NCBI RefSeq assembly: GCF_003234185.1 | Contig: NZ_QKSM01000012.1 | Coordinates: 22,354-86,353, forward strand | Source of the DNA: Curtobacterium sp. MCSS17_008 | Lineage (GTDB): Bacteria > Actinomycetota > Actinomycetes > Actinomycetales > Microbacteriaceae | DNA: 64,000 nt | Direction: 5' to 3' | Part shown: positions 47,355 to 58,036 of the stretch, in pieces | How positions within the stretch are numbered: position 1 is the stretch's first letter | How the letters are laid out: every line of letters starts with the position of its first letter | Notes under the pieces: model-generated | What the model was told of the DNA's origin: nothing | Databases searched by the model: none | What the model saw: the letters and a program-made list of their open reading frames with translations, nothing else | Program-made: the position numbers and the translations under genes

Positions 47355-49118
47355 TCAGGCATCGCTCTCGACCGTCACGACGAGCGACAGGGGCAGGGTG
47401 CGTTCGACGTCGAGCGACGTGTCCCGTCCGCGCACGCGGCCGGCGGCGACCGACGTCGGCACGATCGAGAAGGGCCGTTCCGACCCGTCCGGCATCCGTA
47501 CGGTCAGTCGGATCGGTGTCTTCCCGCGCACCGCCAGGTCGATCTGCCGTCCGAGCCACTCCTGCTCCGGCTCCGTCTCGCCCCGCTCGGTGGTCAGCCG
47601 CAGTCGCTCCACGAGCGCGTGCGCGGCCTGTTCCGGCGTGCGTCCGGCGGTGCGGCGACGGACGGGAGGACCGTCCTGCGTCGCGGGGCGAGCGGCGGCC
47701 GTCAGCACGGCCGGGTAGCGCTGGTCCTCGAGCGCCGCGTGCACCACGTGCGGCGGGTGGGGGGTCGCGAGGGTCGTCAGGTCGACGCGCTCCCAGGTCA
47801 GGTGTCGGAGCTCGGCGTCCACGCCCACCAGGTCGAGCTGGTCCGCCGTGCCCTGCACACGGGTGCCGACTCCGTCCGGTGCCACGTCGACGACGATGCC
47901 GCCGTCCCGCGTCGCGACCTGATCGACCAGGTACGTCAGCGGCTGCGGCACGTCGGTCGCCGACAACCGGTCGAGCAGGGCGAGCAGGTCGTCGCGCGTG
48001 GTGCCGGCGCGGAGCGCCCGCCGGACGGAGTCCTCCGAGACGCGGTACCGGGCGGCCAGGCCGGGGGCCTCGAGGTCGGCGACCGTGCGGAGCGCCTCGT
48101 CGTCCGCGGGGGAGAGCGGCCCCGGTGCGATCACGGTGAGGTCGTGCTGCAGGTAGACGCCCGCCACGGTCGGCGGCAGGTCGGCCGCTGCCGCACCGAC
48201 GTCACCACCGAGCACGGCACGGCCCGTCGGGGTGACGGTGCCGTCGACCGTGAGACCGAGGACCTCGGCGGTGCCGGCGACCTCGAGCAGGATGGCGTCG
48301 AGCCAGCGAGCGCCCGCGGGGAAGGCCCAGCGACCGACCGCCACCAGGTCGCGCAGGTCGTCACCGGCGGCGTCGAGGACGTCGTGCACGGCCGGGTCGA
48401 GCGACCGCCACCAGCGACCGGCGAGCTCGACCCAGCGCTCCGGCCACGCGGCCCGGAGCCACCCGCGACCGTCGTCGGTCACGGTCCAGCGGCCCTCGCC
48501 GGGGTCGGCGAGCCCGGTGCCGTCGAGCAGGGCGAGCCGGTCCGGCACGACGTCCGGGTCCGCGCCGACGCGCTCGCCGAGGGTCCGGGCGAGCGGGGTG
48601 CCGATGCCACCCTTCACCAGCTCGCGGACGTCGCCGGCACCGACGGCCCGCAGCAGTTCGGCGAGCACGGTCATCGTGTCGAACGCGTGCTCGGCGCCGG
48701 TGGCGCGAGCGCGCTCCTGGTCGACCGCCTGCGGATCCGGGGTGGCGGGGCGGGGCGGGGTCGTGCCTCCCGACCGGAGCGCCACGACGTCGGGCTGGGC
48801 GGCGAGTCGTGCGGCGACCGCGTCGTCGACGGCGCCCTCGGTGTCGGCCAGGCCCAGCGCAACCGCCGGGGCCAGCGCCCGGGCGTCCGTCGAGCCGTCG
48901 CGGAGCGCGAGCAGGGTGGCGCGGGGCAGGTGCTCGAGCGCGGCGTCGACGGCCTCGTCGGCGCGGAGTGCCTCGGCCAGGTCGAAGAAGTCGGCCGCGT
49001 GCTGCGGGCCGGAGTCCGCGAGGACGGCCGCGGGCAGGCGTCGGGCGACGACGAGCCGTTCCAGCTCGTCGTCGGGCATCGCCCGCAGCCGGGCGGCGAG
49101 GTCGGCGGTGGTCGTCAT
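47355..49118 (-). CDS. Helicase-associated (Helicase_C_3) domain protein
   Basis: A 587-residue Ala/Asp/Leu-rich protein without Walker motifs. The middle (about 350-480, VYLQHDLTVIAPGPLSP, then RYRVSEDSVRRALRAG) matches the XPB/Ssl2-like helicase conserved C-terminal family found in actinobacteria. The last 80 residues (ERLRLTTERGETEPEQEW, then GKTPIRLTVRMPDG) look WYL-like. Adjacent to XPB in the same direction, so a shared DNA-repair complex is plausible but untested. Confidence 0.82.
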   Translation of the reverse strand: MTTTADLAARLRAMPDDELERLVVARRLPAAVLADSGPQHAADFFDLAEALRADEAVDAALEHLPRATLLALRDGSTDARALAPAVALGLADTEGAVDDAVAARLAAQPDVVALRSGGTTPPRPATPDPQAVDQERARATGAEHAFDTMTVLAELLRAVGAGDVRELVKGGIGTPLARTLGERVGADPDVVPDRLALLDGTGLADPGEGRWTVTDDGRGWLRAAWPERWVELAGRWWRSLDPAVHDVLDAAGDDLRDLVAVGRWAFPAGARWLDAILLEVAGTAEVLGLTVDGTVTPTGRAVLGGDVGAAAADLPPTVAGVYLQHDLTVIAPGPLSPADDEALRTVADLEAPGLAARYRVSEDSVRRALRAGTTRDDLLALLDRLSATDVPQPLTYLVDQVATRDGGIVVDVAPDGVGTRVQGTADQLDLVGVDAELRHLTWERVDLTTLATPHPPHVVHAALEDQRYPAVLTAAARPATQDGPPVRRRTAGRTPEQAAHALVERLRLTTERGETEPEQEWLGRQIDLAVRGKTPIRLTVRMPDGSERPFSIVPTSVAAGRVRGRDTSLDVERTLPLSLVVTVESDA

Positions 49119-49146
49119 CGTCCCCCGCGGCGGTCGGCGCCGGGCC

Positions 49147-49446
49147 TCAGCGGGCCGACCGGTTCTCGCGGGCGCGCTTGGACCAGGTGAGCCCGAGCAG
49201 GACGAAGACGAGGACCATCCCGATCGGCAGACCGATCAGCGGGATCGCCATGACCACCGGCCACGGCATCGACCCCTGCGCGCTCGACGCGGTGAGCCAC
49301 ATCACGATCATCGCGGCGATGCAGAGGAAGGCGGCGATGAAGATGCCACCGATCATGAACCCGAGGACGCGTTCGGTACGATTGAACGTCACCGGGGGTT
49401 CCGCGGATTCGCGCGTGTTCCCGGGGGATCGGGTCGGCTTGGCCAT
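49147..49446 (-). CDS. Small two-span membrane protein
   Basis: 99 residues with two membrane segments (about 28-50 and 62-84). ATG 49446 is six bases after TATCCT on this strand, so it is probably leaderless. Upstream in-frame starts overlap the cold-shock promoter region and are rejected. Function unknown. It precedes the helicase-associated gene and may be co-transcribed with it. Confidence 0.75.
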   Translation of the reverse strand: MAKPTRSPGNTRESAEPPVTFNRTERVLGFMIGGIFIAAFLCIAAMIVMWLTASSAQGSMPWPVVMAIPLIGLPIGMVLVFVLLGLTWSKRARENRSAR

Positions 49447-49501
49447 CGGCCCAGGATATCCGACGCACCACGGCCGTTCCACGACAACGAGGAGACCACG
49501 C

Positions 49502-49879
49502 ATGCCCACCGGAAAGGTCAAGTTCTACGACGACCAGAAGGGGTTCGGGTTCATCACCGGCGACGACGGTGACTCCGTCTTCCTGCACGCGTCCTCGCTG
49601 CCCGACGGCGTCACCTCGGTCAAGGCCGGCACCCGGCTGGAGTACGGCGTCGTGCAGGGCAAGAAGGGGTCGCAGGCGCTGTCGGCCCGACTCCTCGACC
49701 CGCAGCCGTCCCTCGCGAAGATGTCGCGTCGGTCGGCGGACGACATGGCGGTGATCGTCGAGGACCTCGTGAAGGAGCTCGACCGGATCAGCGGCGACCT
49801 CCGCCACGGCCGCTACCCGAAGAACGGCGAGCGTCTCGCCGCGATCCTGCGCCACGTCGCAGACCAGCTGGACGCCTGA
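49502..49879 (+). CDS. Cold-shock domain protein with C-terminal extension
   Basis: 125 residues: a cold-shock domain (1-67, KGFGFITG and VFLHASSL) followed by a helical extension of about 55 residues (KMSRRSADDMAVIVEDLVKELDRI). The extension is shared by actinobacterial relatives next to DUF3027. ACGAGGAGACC precedes ATG 49502. Its stop overlaps the DUF3027 start. Confidence 0.92.
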   Translation: MPTGKVKFYDDQKGFGFITGDDGDSVFLHASSLPDGVTSVKAGTRLEYGVVQGKKGSQALSARLLDPQPSLAKMSRRSADDMAVIVEDLVKELDRISGDLRHGRYPKNGERLAAILRHVADQLDA

Positions 49880-50610
49880 TGGTCGACCACACCGAGCTCG
49901 CGCGGAAGGCGCTGCTCGAGGTCACGCCCGGGTCGACGATCGGGCAGCCGGTCGGCACGGTGGACGAGGGCGACGGCGTGGTCTCGGTCCTGTTCTCGAA
50001 CCGCATGCCCGGCTACCCCGGCTGGCGCTGGACCGTCTCGATCGCCCAGGTCGAGGGGGACGAGCCGACCGTGCTCGAGGTCGAGTTGATGCCGGGCGAC
50101 GGATCGCTGCTCGCGCCGGACTGGGTGCCGTGGGCCGACCGGATGGCGGAGTACCGCGCCGGGCAGGACGCCGACGACGAGGACGCCGACACCGACGACG
50201 ACGAGGACGCCGACGCCGACGACGACGAGGACCTCGACGACGACGCCGAAGAGGCCGACTACGAGGACCCGGACGACGACGAGGCCGACGACGATGCCTC
50301 GGACGACGACGACGAGTTCGAGGACGACGAGGACGACCTCGAGGAGTCGGACGACGACGAGCTGGACGGTGTCGACGTCGACGCGGCCGGCGACGACACC
50401 GACCACACGGACGACGACGACACGGACGACGAGGACACGGACGACGAGGACACGGACGACGAGGACGCCCAGCTCGAGGAACGCGCTCCGGCGCGCTCCC
50501 GCGGCTCGCGTCGACGGGCGTCGCGCGTCCGTCCGACCGACCCCGACGAGGACCTCGAGCTCGACCGGCTCGACCCGTCCGAGACGGACCCGGAGCGCCA
50601 CGGCGCGTAG
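49879..50610 (+). CDS. DUF3027 protein with hyperacidic tail
   Basis: A 243-residue protein. Residues 1-92 are a compact domain (MPGYPGWRWTVSIAQ, LLPGDGSLLAPDWVPW type motifs) of the actinobacterial DUF3027 family. Residues about 95-198 are almost entirely Asp and Glu in imperfect repeats (DEDTDDEDTDD), then a basic ARSRGSRRRASRVR patch. The acidic run could mimic nucleic acid. It is translationally coupled to the cold-shock-domain protein, which suggests an RNA-related job (inference). Confidence 0.85.
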   Translation: MVDHTELARKALLEVTPGSTIGQPVGTVDEGDGVVSVLFSNRMPGYPGWRWTVSIAQVEGDEPTVLEVELMPGDGSLLAPDWVPWADRMAEYRAGQDADDEDADTDDDEDADADDDEDLDDDAEEADYEDPDDDEADDDASDDDDEFEDDEDDLEESDDDELDGVDVDAAGDDTDHTDDDDTDDEDTDDEDTDDEDAQLEERAPARSRGSRRRASRVRPTDPDEDLELDRLDPSETDPERHGA

Positions 50611-50620
50611 GAGCGCCCGA

Positions 50621-50668
50621 GACGAACGGGAGGCGCGGTGCCAGCTGGCACCGCGCCTCCCGTTCGTC
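50621..50668. terminator. Bidirectional terminator palindrome
   Basis: Perfect, nearly loopless 24-base arms containing GGGAGGCGCGGTGCC, between convergent DUF3027 and serC genes. A typical member of the recurring family. Confidence 0.85.
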
Positions 50669-50678
50669 CGTGCTCCGG

Positions 50679-51797
50679 TCAGCCGCGCAGTTCGCCCACC
50701 ACGAAGTCGATCGCCTGCACGAGCTTCGCGACGTCGTCCGGGTCGATCGCGGTGAAGGTCGCGACGCGGAGCTGGTTGCGGCCGAGCTTCCGGTACGGCT
50801 CGGTGTCGACGATGCCGTTGGCGCGCAGCGTCGCGGCCACGACCTTGGCGTCGATCGAGTCGTCGAGGTCGATCGTCGCGACGACCTGCGACCGGTGCTC
50901 GGGGACGGTGACGAACGGCGTCGCGTAGTCCACCGAGTCGGCCCAGTCGTACAGCGTCGACGACGAGGTCTTCGTGCGGGTGTCCGCCCACGCGAGACCG
51001 CCCGACTGGTTGATCCACTGCACCTGGTCGTCGAGCAGGAGCAGCGTCGCGAGCGCCGGGGTGTTGAGGGTCTGGTCCAGCCGCGAGTTGTCGACGGCGC
51101 TCTGCAGCGACAGGAACTCGGGGATGTAGCGGCCGCTCGCGGCGATGCGCTCGACGCGCTCGAGCGCCGCGGGGGAGAACAGCGCGAGCCACAGTCCGCC
51201 GTCGGACGCCAGGTTCTTCTGCGGTGCGAAGTAGTAGACGTCGGTCGCCGAGACGTCGAACGCGGCACCGCCGGCGGCGCTCGTCGCGTCCACGACGGTG
51301 AGCGCCCCGTCGTCACCGCCGGCGCGGGCCACGGGAGCCATGACGCCCGTGGAGGTCTCGTTGTGCGGGTACGCGTAGACGTCGACGCCCCCGACGGGTT
51401 CGAGCGCGGCGAGGGAGCCGCCGGGGGCCTCGACGACGTGCGGTGCCTCGAGCCAGGGGGTCTGCACGGCCTTGGCGAACTTCGACCCGAACTCGCCGAA
51501 GGACAGGTTCTCGGCCCGGCGCTCGACCAGGCCGAAGGCCGCGGCGTCCCAGAACGCGGTCGAGCCGCCGTTGCCGAGGACGACCTCGTAGCCGTCGGGG
51601 ACCTGGAAGAGGTCGGCGAGGCCCCGGCGGACGCTGCCGACCAGGTCCTTGACGGGCTTCTGACGGTGGGACGTGCCGAGGATCGTCGCCCCGCGGGTCA
51701 CGAGGGACTCGAGCTGCGCGCCGCGGATCTTGGACGGTCCGCAGCCGAAGCGTCCGTCGGTCGGGAGGAGTTCGGCGGGGATGACGATGTCTGCCAT
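50679..51797 (-). CDS. serC: Phosphoserine transaminase
   Basis: A 372-residue PLP enzyme of serine synthesis, converting 3-phosphohydroxypyruvate to phosphoserine. The PLP Lys is in FAPQKNLASDGG near 191. The sequence is of the actinobacterial SerC type (RFGCGPSKIRGAQ opening). TAGGAT on this strand at 51804-51809 ends six bases before the ATG, so it is leaderless. Confidence 0.94.
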   Translation of the reverse strand: MADIVIPAELLPTDGRFGCGPSKIRGAQLESLVTRGATILGTSHRQKPVKDLVGSVRRGLADLFQVPDGYEVVLGNGGSTAFWDAAAFGLVERRAENLSFGEFGSKFAKAVQTPWLEAPHVVEAPGGSLAALEPVGGVDVYAYPHNETSTGVMAPVARAGGDDGALTVVDATSAAGGAAFDVSATDVYYFAPQKNLASDGGLWLALFSPAALERVERIAASGRYIPEFLSLQSAVDNSRLDQTLNTPALATLLLLDDQVQWINQSGGLAWADTRTKTSSSTLYDWADSVDYATPFVTVPEHRSQVVATIDLDDSIDAKVVAATLRANGIVDTEPYRKLGRNQLRVATFTAIDPDDVAKLVQAIDFVVGELRG

Positions 51798-52056
51798 GCG
51801 CCGATCCTAGCGAGCGGTATCCCAGCGCTCCCGACCCTGTACCGGCCGGACGGGGCGGGGGCGAGCCGTGCCTCCAGCCGGTCCCACGGGCCGGACGCCG
51901 ACGTGGGACCGGCCCTGTCGAGGCCGGTCGGCGGGCCTCCGGTGGCCCGGGGACGGGGTGTGCGGAATGCGGCGGCGCCCGGCGGGTGTTGGTCCTTCGA
52001 CGTCGCCCCGAACAAGTAGTGTGGGGCAGGCTGGGCCCAGACATGAGAGGCGGACC

Positions 52057-52752
52057 GTGACCGATCTCGTCGACACCACGGAGATGTACCTGCGGACGAT
52101 CCTCGACCTCGAGGAAGAGGGGATCGTGCCGCTGCGCGCACGCATCTCCGAGCGGCTCGGTCACTCGGGCCCCACGGTCTCGCAGACCATCGCCCGCATG
52201 GAGCGTGACGGCCTGGTCGTCGTGACGGGGGACCGCCACCTCGAGCTCACGGGTGAGGGCCGCTCCCGTGCCACCCACGTGATGCGCAAGCACCGCCTGG
52301 CCGAGCGCCTGCTCGCCGACGTCATCGGGCTCGACTGGGCCTTCGTGCACGACGAAGCGTGCCGCTGGGAGCACGTGATGAGCGAGCAGGTCGAGGTCCG
52401 ACTGCTCGAGATGCTCGGCAACCCGACCGAGTCGCCGTACGGCAACCCGATCCCCGGCCTCGCCGAGATCGGCGGACCGACGGCCGGGGCGTTCCTGGAC
52501 GGCGTGCAGAACATCGTCGCGGCCACCGACGGCACCGATGCGGTCGCGACGGGCGTCATCCGCCGCCTCGGGGAGCCGGTGCAGTTCGAGCCGGAGCTCC
52601 TGCACCAGCTGCGGTCCGCCGGCGTGATGCCCGGTCGGGCCGCGAGCGTGCAGCGTGCCGGTGCCTACGTGGCGGTGCGTGTCGAGGGCGAGGATGCCGG
52701 GATCGAGCTGCCGACCGAGGTCGCACAGCACGTCTACATCGAGCGCGGCTGA
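52057..52752 (+). CDS. DtxR/IdeR-family metal-dependent repressor
   Basis: 231 residues. An N-terminal winged helix (about 1-70, GHSGPTVSQTIARMERDGL), a dimerisation and metal-binding domain (RKHRLAERLLADVIGLDW, then HDEACRWEHVMSEQVE with His, Glu and Cys ligands) and a C-terminal SH3/FeoA-like domain. The Cys in EACRWEH is typical of IdeR/DtxR iron sensors rather than MntR. GTG 52057 follows GGCGGACC; TAGTGT at 52016-52021 is a probable -10 box. Confidence 0.88.
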   Translation: MTDLVDTTEMYLRTILDLEEEGIVPLRARISERLGHSGPTVSQTIARMERDGLVVVTGDRHLELTGEGRSRATHVMRKHRLAERLLADVIGLDWAFVHDEACRWEHVMSEQVEVRLLEMLGNPTESPYGNPIPGLAEIGGPTAGAFLDGVQNIVAATDGTDAVATGVIRRLGEPVQFEPELLHQLRSAGVMPGRAASVQRAGAYVAVRVEGEDAGIELPTEVAQHVYIERG

Positions 52753-52824
52753 CGCCCAGACGGGCCCGCTGAGCCTGAGAATCGGCACAAGGTGACGACC
52801 GTGACCCGTCTCTGACCAGGGCTT

Positions 52825-52872
52825 CGTTACCGCCTCGTTACCGTACGGCCGTTTTGTCTCGACACGGTAACG
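52825..52872 (+). promoter_or_regulatory. MtrA-like direct repeats before the NlpC/P60 gene
   Basis: CGTTACCG occurs at 52825-52832 and 52836-52843, exactly 11 bases apart, and an inverted CGGTAACG lies at 52865-52872, next to the -10 box. GTTAC/GTAAC direct repeats are the kind of site bound by MtrA, which controls cell-wall hydrolase genes in actinobacteria. Binding is inferred. Confidence 0.55.
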
Positions 52873-52881
52873 GCCCCCACG

Positions 52882-52887
52882 TACACT
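52882..52887 (+). promoter_or_regulatory. -10 box of the NlpC/P60 gene
   Basis: TACACT lies ten bases after the inverted MtrA-like element. Transcription from here would give a leader of about 150 bases before the coding start. Confidence 0.5.
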
Positions 52888-53042
52888 CGTCGAGTCCCCG
52901 GGCCGCCCACGAGGCCCAGGACCCGTGACAGGGCGTCTCGAACCCGTCTCCTGTCTCGATCGGAAACGATGACGAACGGATGGGGTCCGCCCCTCCGCCC
53001 CACCCAGGCGGAGACGGTGACGAGACGCCGGAGACACCACCC

Positions 53043-54035
53043 TTGACGCAGACCGGTTCCGCCGCGGACGACCAGACGCCCGCGAACCCGACGAACACCG
53101 CGAACGCCGCCCCCGCGAACGCCTCCCACTCCACCGCCGACGCCCCGCTCACCCGGCGGGCAGCGCGTCAGGCCACCGCTCCGGCTCGCCGGGTCACCCC
53201 GGTCCGCGACGCCCCGCTCCCCGGTGGCCGTCGTGCCGCGCAGGCCGCCCGCGCCGCGGAGACCGCGAAGGCGAGCAGCTCGGCCCGCAAGCGCCGCTTC
53301 CTCGCCCCGGTCGTGCTCACGGTCGCCGCCGGCATGTTCGGCACGGTCGCCGTCGCCCCGGCCTTCGCCGCGACCCAGCAGACGGGCTCACAGTCCGCGG
53401 ACGCGGAGCGTCAGGTGCGGACGACCCAGGCCCAGCAGTTCTCGGTCTCCGACGCGGTCGCCCTCGCCGGTACCGCGCGTGACGGCTACGGTGCGACCGC
53501 GCAGTCCACGCTCGACGCCGAGGCTGCACGGAAAGCGGCCGCCGAAGCCGCCGAGCAGGCTGCAGCGGACGAGGCGGAGCAGGCCGCCGCCACCGAGGCC
53601 GCCCGCGCGAAGACCGCGGAGCAGTACTCGTCGTACAGCGGCCCGAGCGCGGACGAGCTCGCCACGTCGGCCGCCGCCGCGGACACCCCGTTCTCGCTGC
53701 CGGCCGTCGTCGCGACCGCCAAGCAGTACATCGGCACCCCGTACGTCTTCGGCGGCGCCGACCCGTCGGGCTTCGACTGCTCGGGCTACATCATGTACGT
53801 CTACGCCCAGTACGGCATCGACCTGGCGCACTCCGTGTCGCTGCAGGACGCCGCGGGCACCACCATCCCCGAGTCCCAGGCGCAGCCGGGCGACGTCGTG
53901 ATCTTCAACGACGGATCGCACGACGGCTTCTACATGGGCGACGGCATGATCATGGACGCCCCGAAGCCCGGCGGCTCGGTCTCGATCCGCCCGATCTGGA
54001 CGAGCGACTACCACATCGTGCGCTTCGGCGTCTGA
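53043..54035 (+). CDS. Secreted NlpC/P60 peptidoglycan hydrolase
   Basis: About 330 residues from TTG 53043. A long cytoplasmic lead (1-80, with LTRRAAR, a motif seen in related envelope proteins) precedes a signal or membrane segment (about 82-105, ending AFAA), an Ala/Glu-rich coiled coil (about 150-200) and an NlpC/P60 domain (about 220-330) with catalytic Cys in GFDCSGYIMY and His in SHDGFYMGDG. It should cleave cell-wall stem peptides. An ATG at 52980 would add 21 Pro/Gly-rich residues and cannot be excluded. Confidence 0.87.
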   Translation: MTQTGSAADDQTPANPTNTANAAPANASHSTADAPLTRRAARQATAPARRVTPVRDAPLPGGRRAAQAARAAETAKASSSARKRRFLAPVVLTVAAGMFGTVAVAPAFAATQQTGSQSADAERQVRTTQAQQFSVSDAVALAGTARDGYGATAQSTLDAEAARKAAAEAAEQAAADEAEQAAATEAARAKTAEQYSSYSGPSADELATSAAAADTPFSLPAVVATAKQYIGTPYVFGGADPSGFDCSGYIMYVYAQYGIDLAHSVSLQDAAGTTIPESQAQPGDVVIFNDGSHDGFYMGDGMIMDAPKPGGSVSIRPIWTSDYHIVRFGV

Positions 54036-54091
54036 CGACAGCGCTCCGCGCAGCGGTGACGACCCGTGTGTCGTTCCCGTGAACACTCCCG

Positions 54092-54128
54092 GAAACCGGC
54101 CCGCACACCCTCGTGCAGGGCCGGTTTC
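54092..54128 (+). terminator. Terminator after the NlpC/P60 gene
   Basis: GAAACCGGCCC (54092-54102) pairs with GGGCCGGTTTC (54118-54128), with an inner GCAC/GTGC pair, and a short T run follows. Confidence 0.8.
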
Positions 54129-54183
54129 TGACGTAGCCTGACGCTGCACCGGTGTCGAAGCCGGCCCGAACACGGGAGACCTC

Positions 54184-54279
54184 ATGTCAGCGTTCCGCAC
54201 GACCCGCACCACGGGTCGGCGCGCGCTCGTGGACATACGGTCGACCGCGCCCTGCGTGCACCATCACGCCCCTGTCTGA
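54184..54279 (+). CDS. 31-residue leader-like peptide with CVHHH
   Basis: A small ORF ending STAPCVHHHAPV. GGGAGA lies four bases before the ATG, and TAGCCT at 54134-54139 is a plausible -10 box. The stop is followed after two bases by a hairpin with a short T run, then by the HNH gene. A Cys plus three consecutive His codons before a terminator-like hairpin is the layout of an attenuator. Whether it regulates the HNH gene is not known. Confidence 0.5.
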   Translation: MSAFRTTRTTGRRALVDIRSTAPCVHHHAPV

Positions 54280-54281
54280 CG

Positions 54282-54309
54282 AGAGCACTGCCCATCCGGG
54301 TGGTGCTCT
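54282..54309 (+). terminator. Hairpin after the leader ORF, possible attenuator
   Basis: AGAGCAC (54282-54288) pairs with GTGCTCT (54303-54309); CCC/GGG inside the loop can extend it, and TTCGTGGTT follows. It could end transcription when the leader is translated fully. Confidence 0.5.
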
Positions 54310-54416
54310 TCGTGGTTCTGAGGCGTGGTCGCAGACCGCGGTCCCCTGTCGGCGCCGATCGGCCCGAGGCACCCGCAGCGCCTGGAAGCCGTCCAGGCAC
54401 CGTCGGAAGGGAACCC

Positions 54417-54911
54417 ATGCGCACTCTCGTCCTCAACGCCGGATACGAGCCCCTCGCGGTGATCTCGGACCGGCGGGCCATCGTGCTGGTGATGAACCAG
54501 AAGGCCGCCATCATCGCCGCCGACGTCGACCACCCGGTCACCGGGTCGACGACGAGCTTCGACCGTCCGTCCGTCATCATCCTCACCCGGTACGTGCGCA
54601 TCCCCCACGCGAGACTCGTGCCCGTCTCACGGCGCGGCGTCCTGCGTCGTGACGCGAACCGCTGCGCCTACTGCGACCGGCACGCCACCACCATCGACCA
54701 CGTGCAGCCGCGGTCGCGCGGAGGGCAGGACTCGTGGGAGAACCTCGTCGCCTGCTGCCTCGCGTGCAACAACACGAAGGGCGACCGCACCCCGCAGGAG
54801 ATGGGGTGGCGGCTCCGCTTCCGCCCGAAGGCGCCCCACGGTGCGTCCTGGGTGGTGCGCGGGATCGAGCGTCCGCAGTCGGAGTGGGACGAGTACCTGG
54901 TGGCCGCGTAG
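54417..54911 (+). CDS. HNH endonuclease-family protein
   Basis: A 164-residue protein. The C-terminal HNH domain has a zinc CxxC pair (CAYC and CLAC) and the catalytic core DHVQPRSRGGQDSWENLV with Asn and His. The N-terminus (RTLVLNAGYEPLAV) is characteristic of a widespread actinobacterial stand-alone HNH family of unknown target. ATG 54417 follows GGAAGGGAA. Confidence 0.9.
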   Translation: MRTLVLNAGYEPLAVISDRRAIVLVMNQKAAIIAADVDHPVTGSTTSFDRPSVIILTRYVRIPHARLVPVSRRGVLRRDANRCAYCDRHATTIDHVQPRSRGGQDSWENLVACCLACNNTKGDRTPQEMGWRLRFRPKAPHGASWVVRGIERPQSEWDEYLVAA

Positions 54912-54930
54912 CGCGGTCCATCGACGGGCC

Positions 54931-54972
54931 GGACGGGAGGCACGGGGCCGGCCCGCCCCGCGCCTCCCGTCC
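54931..54972. terminator. Terminator palindrome after the HNH gene
   Basis: GGACGGGAGGC-A-CGGGG pairs with CCCCG-CGCCTCCCGTCC with one mismatch. A degenerate member of the recurring family. Confidence 0.65.
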
Positions 54973-55005
54973 GTCGCGTGGTCGCGCCGGCGGCGTGTGG
55001 TCGGG

Positions 55006-55059
55006 GTACCTGGTCGGCGCGGGCGTACCTGGTCGAAGCGGGCGTACCTGGCCTTCCGG
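55006..55059 (+). repeat. 19-bp tandem repeats before the epoxide hydrolase gene
   Basis: GTACCTGGTCG followed by GCGCGGGC or AAGCGGGC occurs at 55006-55024 and 55025-55043; a third, partial copy (GTACCTGG) begins at 55044. They lie 80-130 bases before the gene and could be regulator-binding repeats. Confidence 0.75.
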
Positions 55060-55135
55060 AACGACCAGGTGTGCCCGTTCCCACATTCCATCGCGAGCGT
55101 GATGGGAAGGAGTGTGCAGGCGTAGCGTGCGAGCC

Positions 55136-57881
<2,746 letters not shown>

Positions 57882-57900
57882 CCCACCGCCGACACCACGC

Positions 57901-57935
57901 AACGGGAGTCCCTGCCGAGCGCAGGGGCTCCCGTT
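57901..57935 (+). terminator. First terminator after argG
   Basis: 15-base arms AACGGGAGTCCCTGC / GCAGGGGCTCCCGTT with one G-T pair, 19 bases after the stop. Confidence 0.78.
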
Positions 57936-57973
57936 CGTGCGGTGCGGGCGTCGACGGCGACCCACGCGCCCAC

Positions 57974-58025
57974 ACGACGGACGGGAGGCGCGGTGCCAGC
58001 CGGCACCGCGCCTCCCGTCCGTCGT
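57974..58025. terminator. Second, bidirectional terminator after argG
   Basis: Perfect 24-bp stem with core GGGAGGCGCGGTGCC and a four-base loop, between convergent argG and the AI-2E family gene. Strongest member of the recurring family along with those at 50621 and 60927. Confidence 0.85.
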
Positions 58026-58036
58026 CGTCCGGTCGA

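Noticed and set aside
52753..53042. Possible c-di-AMP (ydaO) riboswitch before the NlpC/P60 gene
   Set aside because: Actinobacterial wall hydrolase genes often have one, and CGAACCCGTC occurs, but the other conserved ydaO blocks and pairing are missing. MtrA-like repeats explain the region better.
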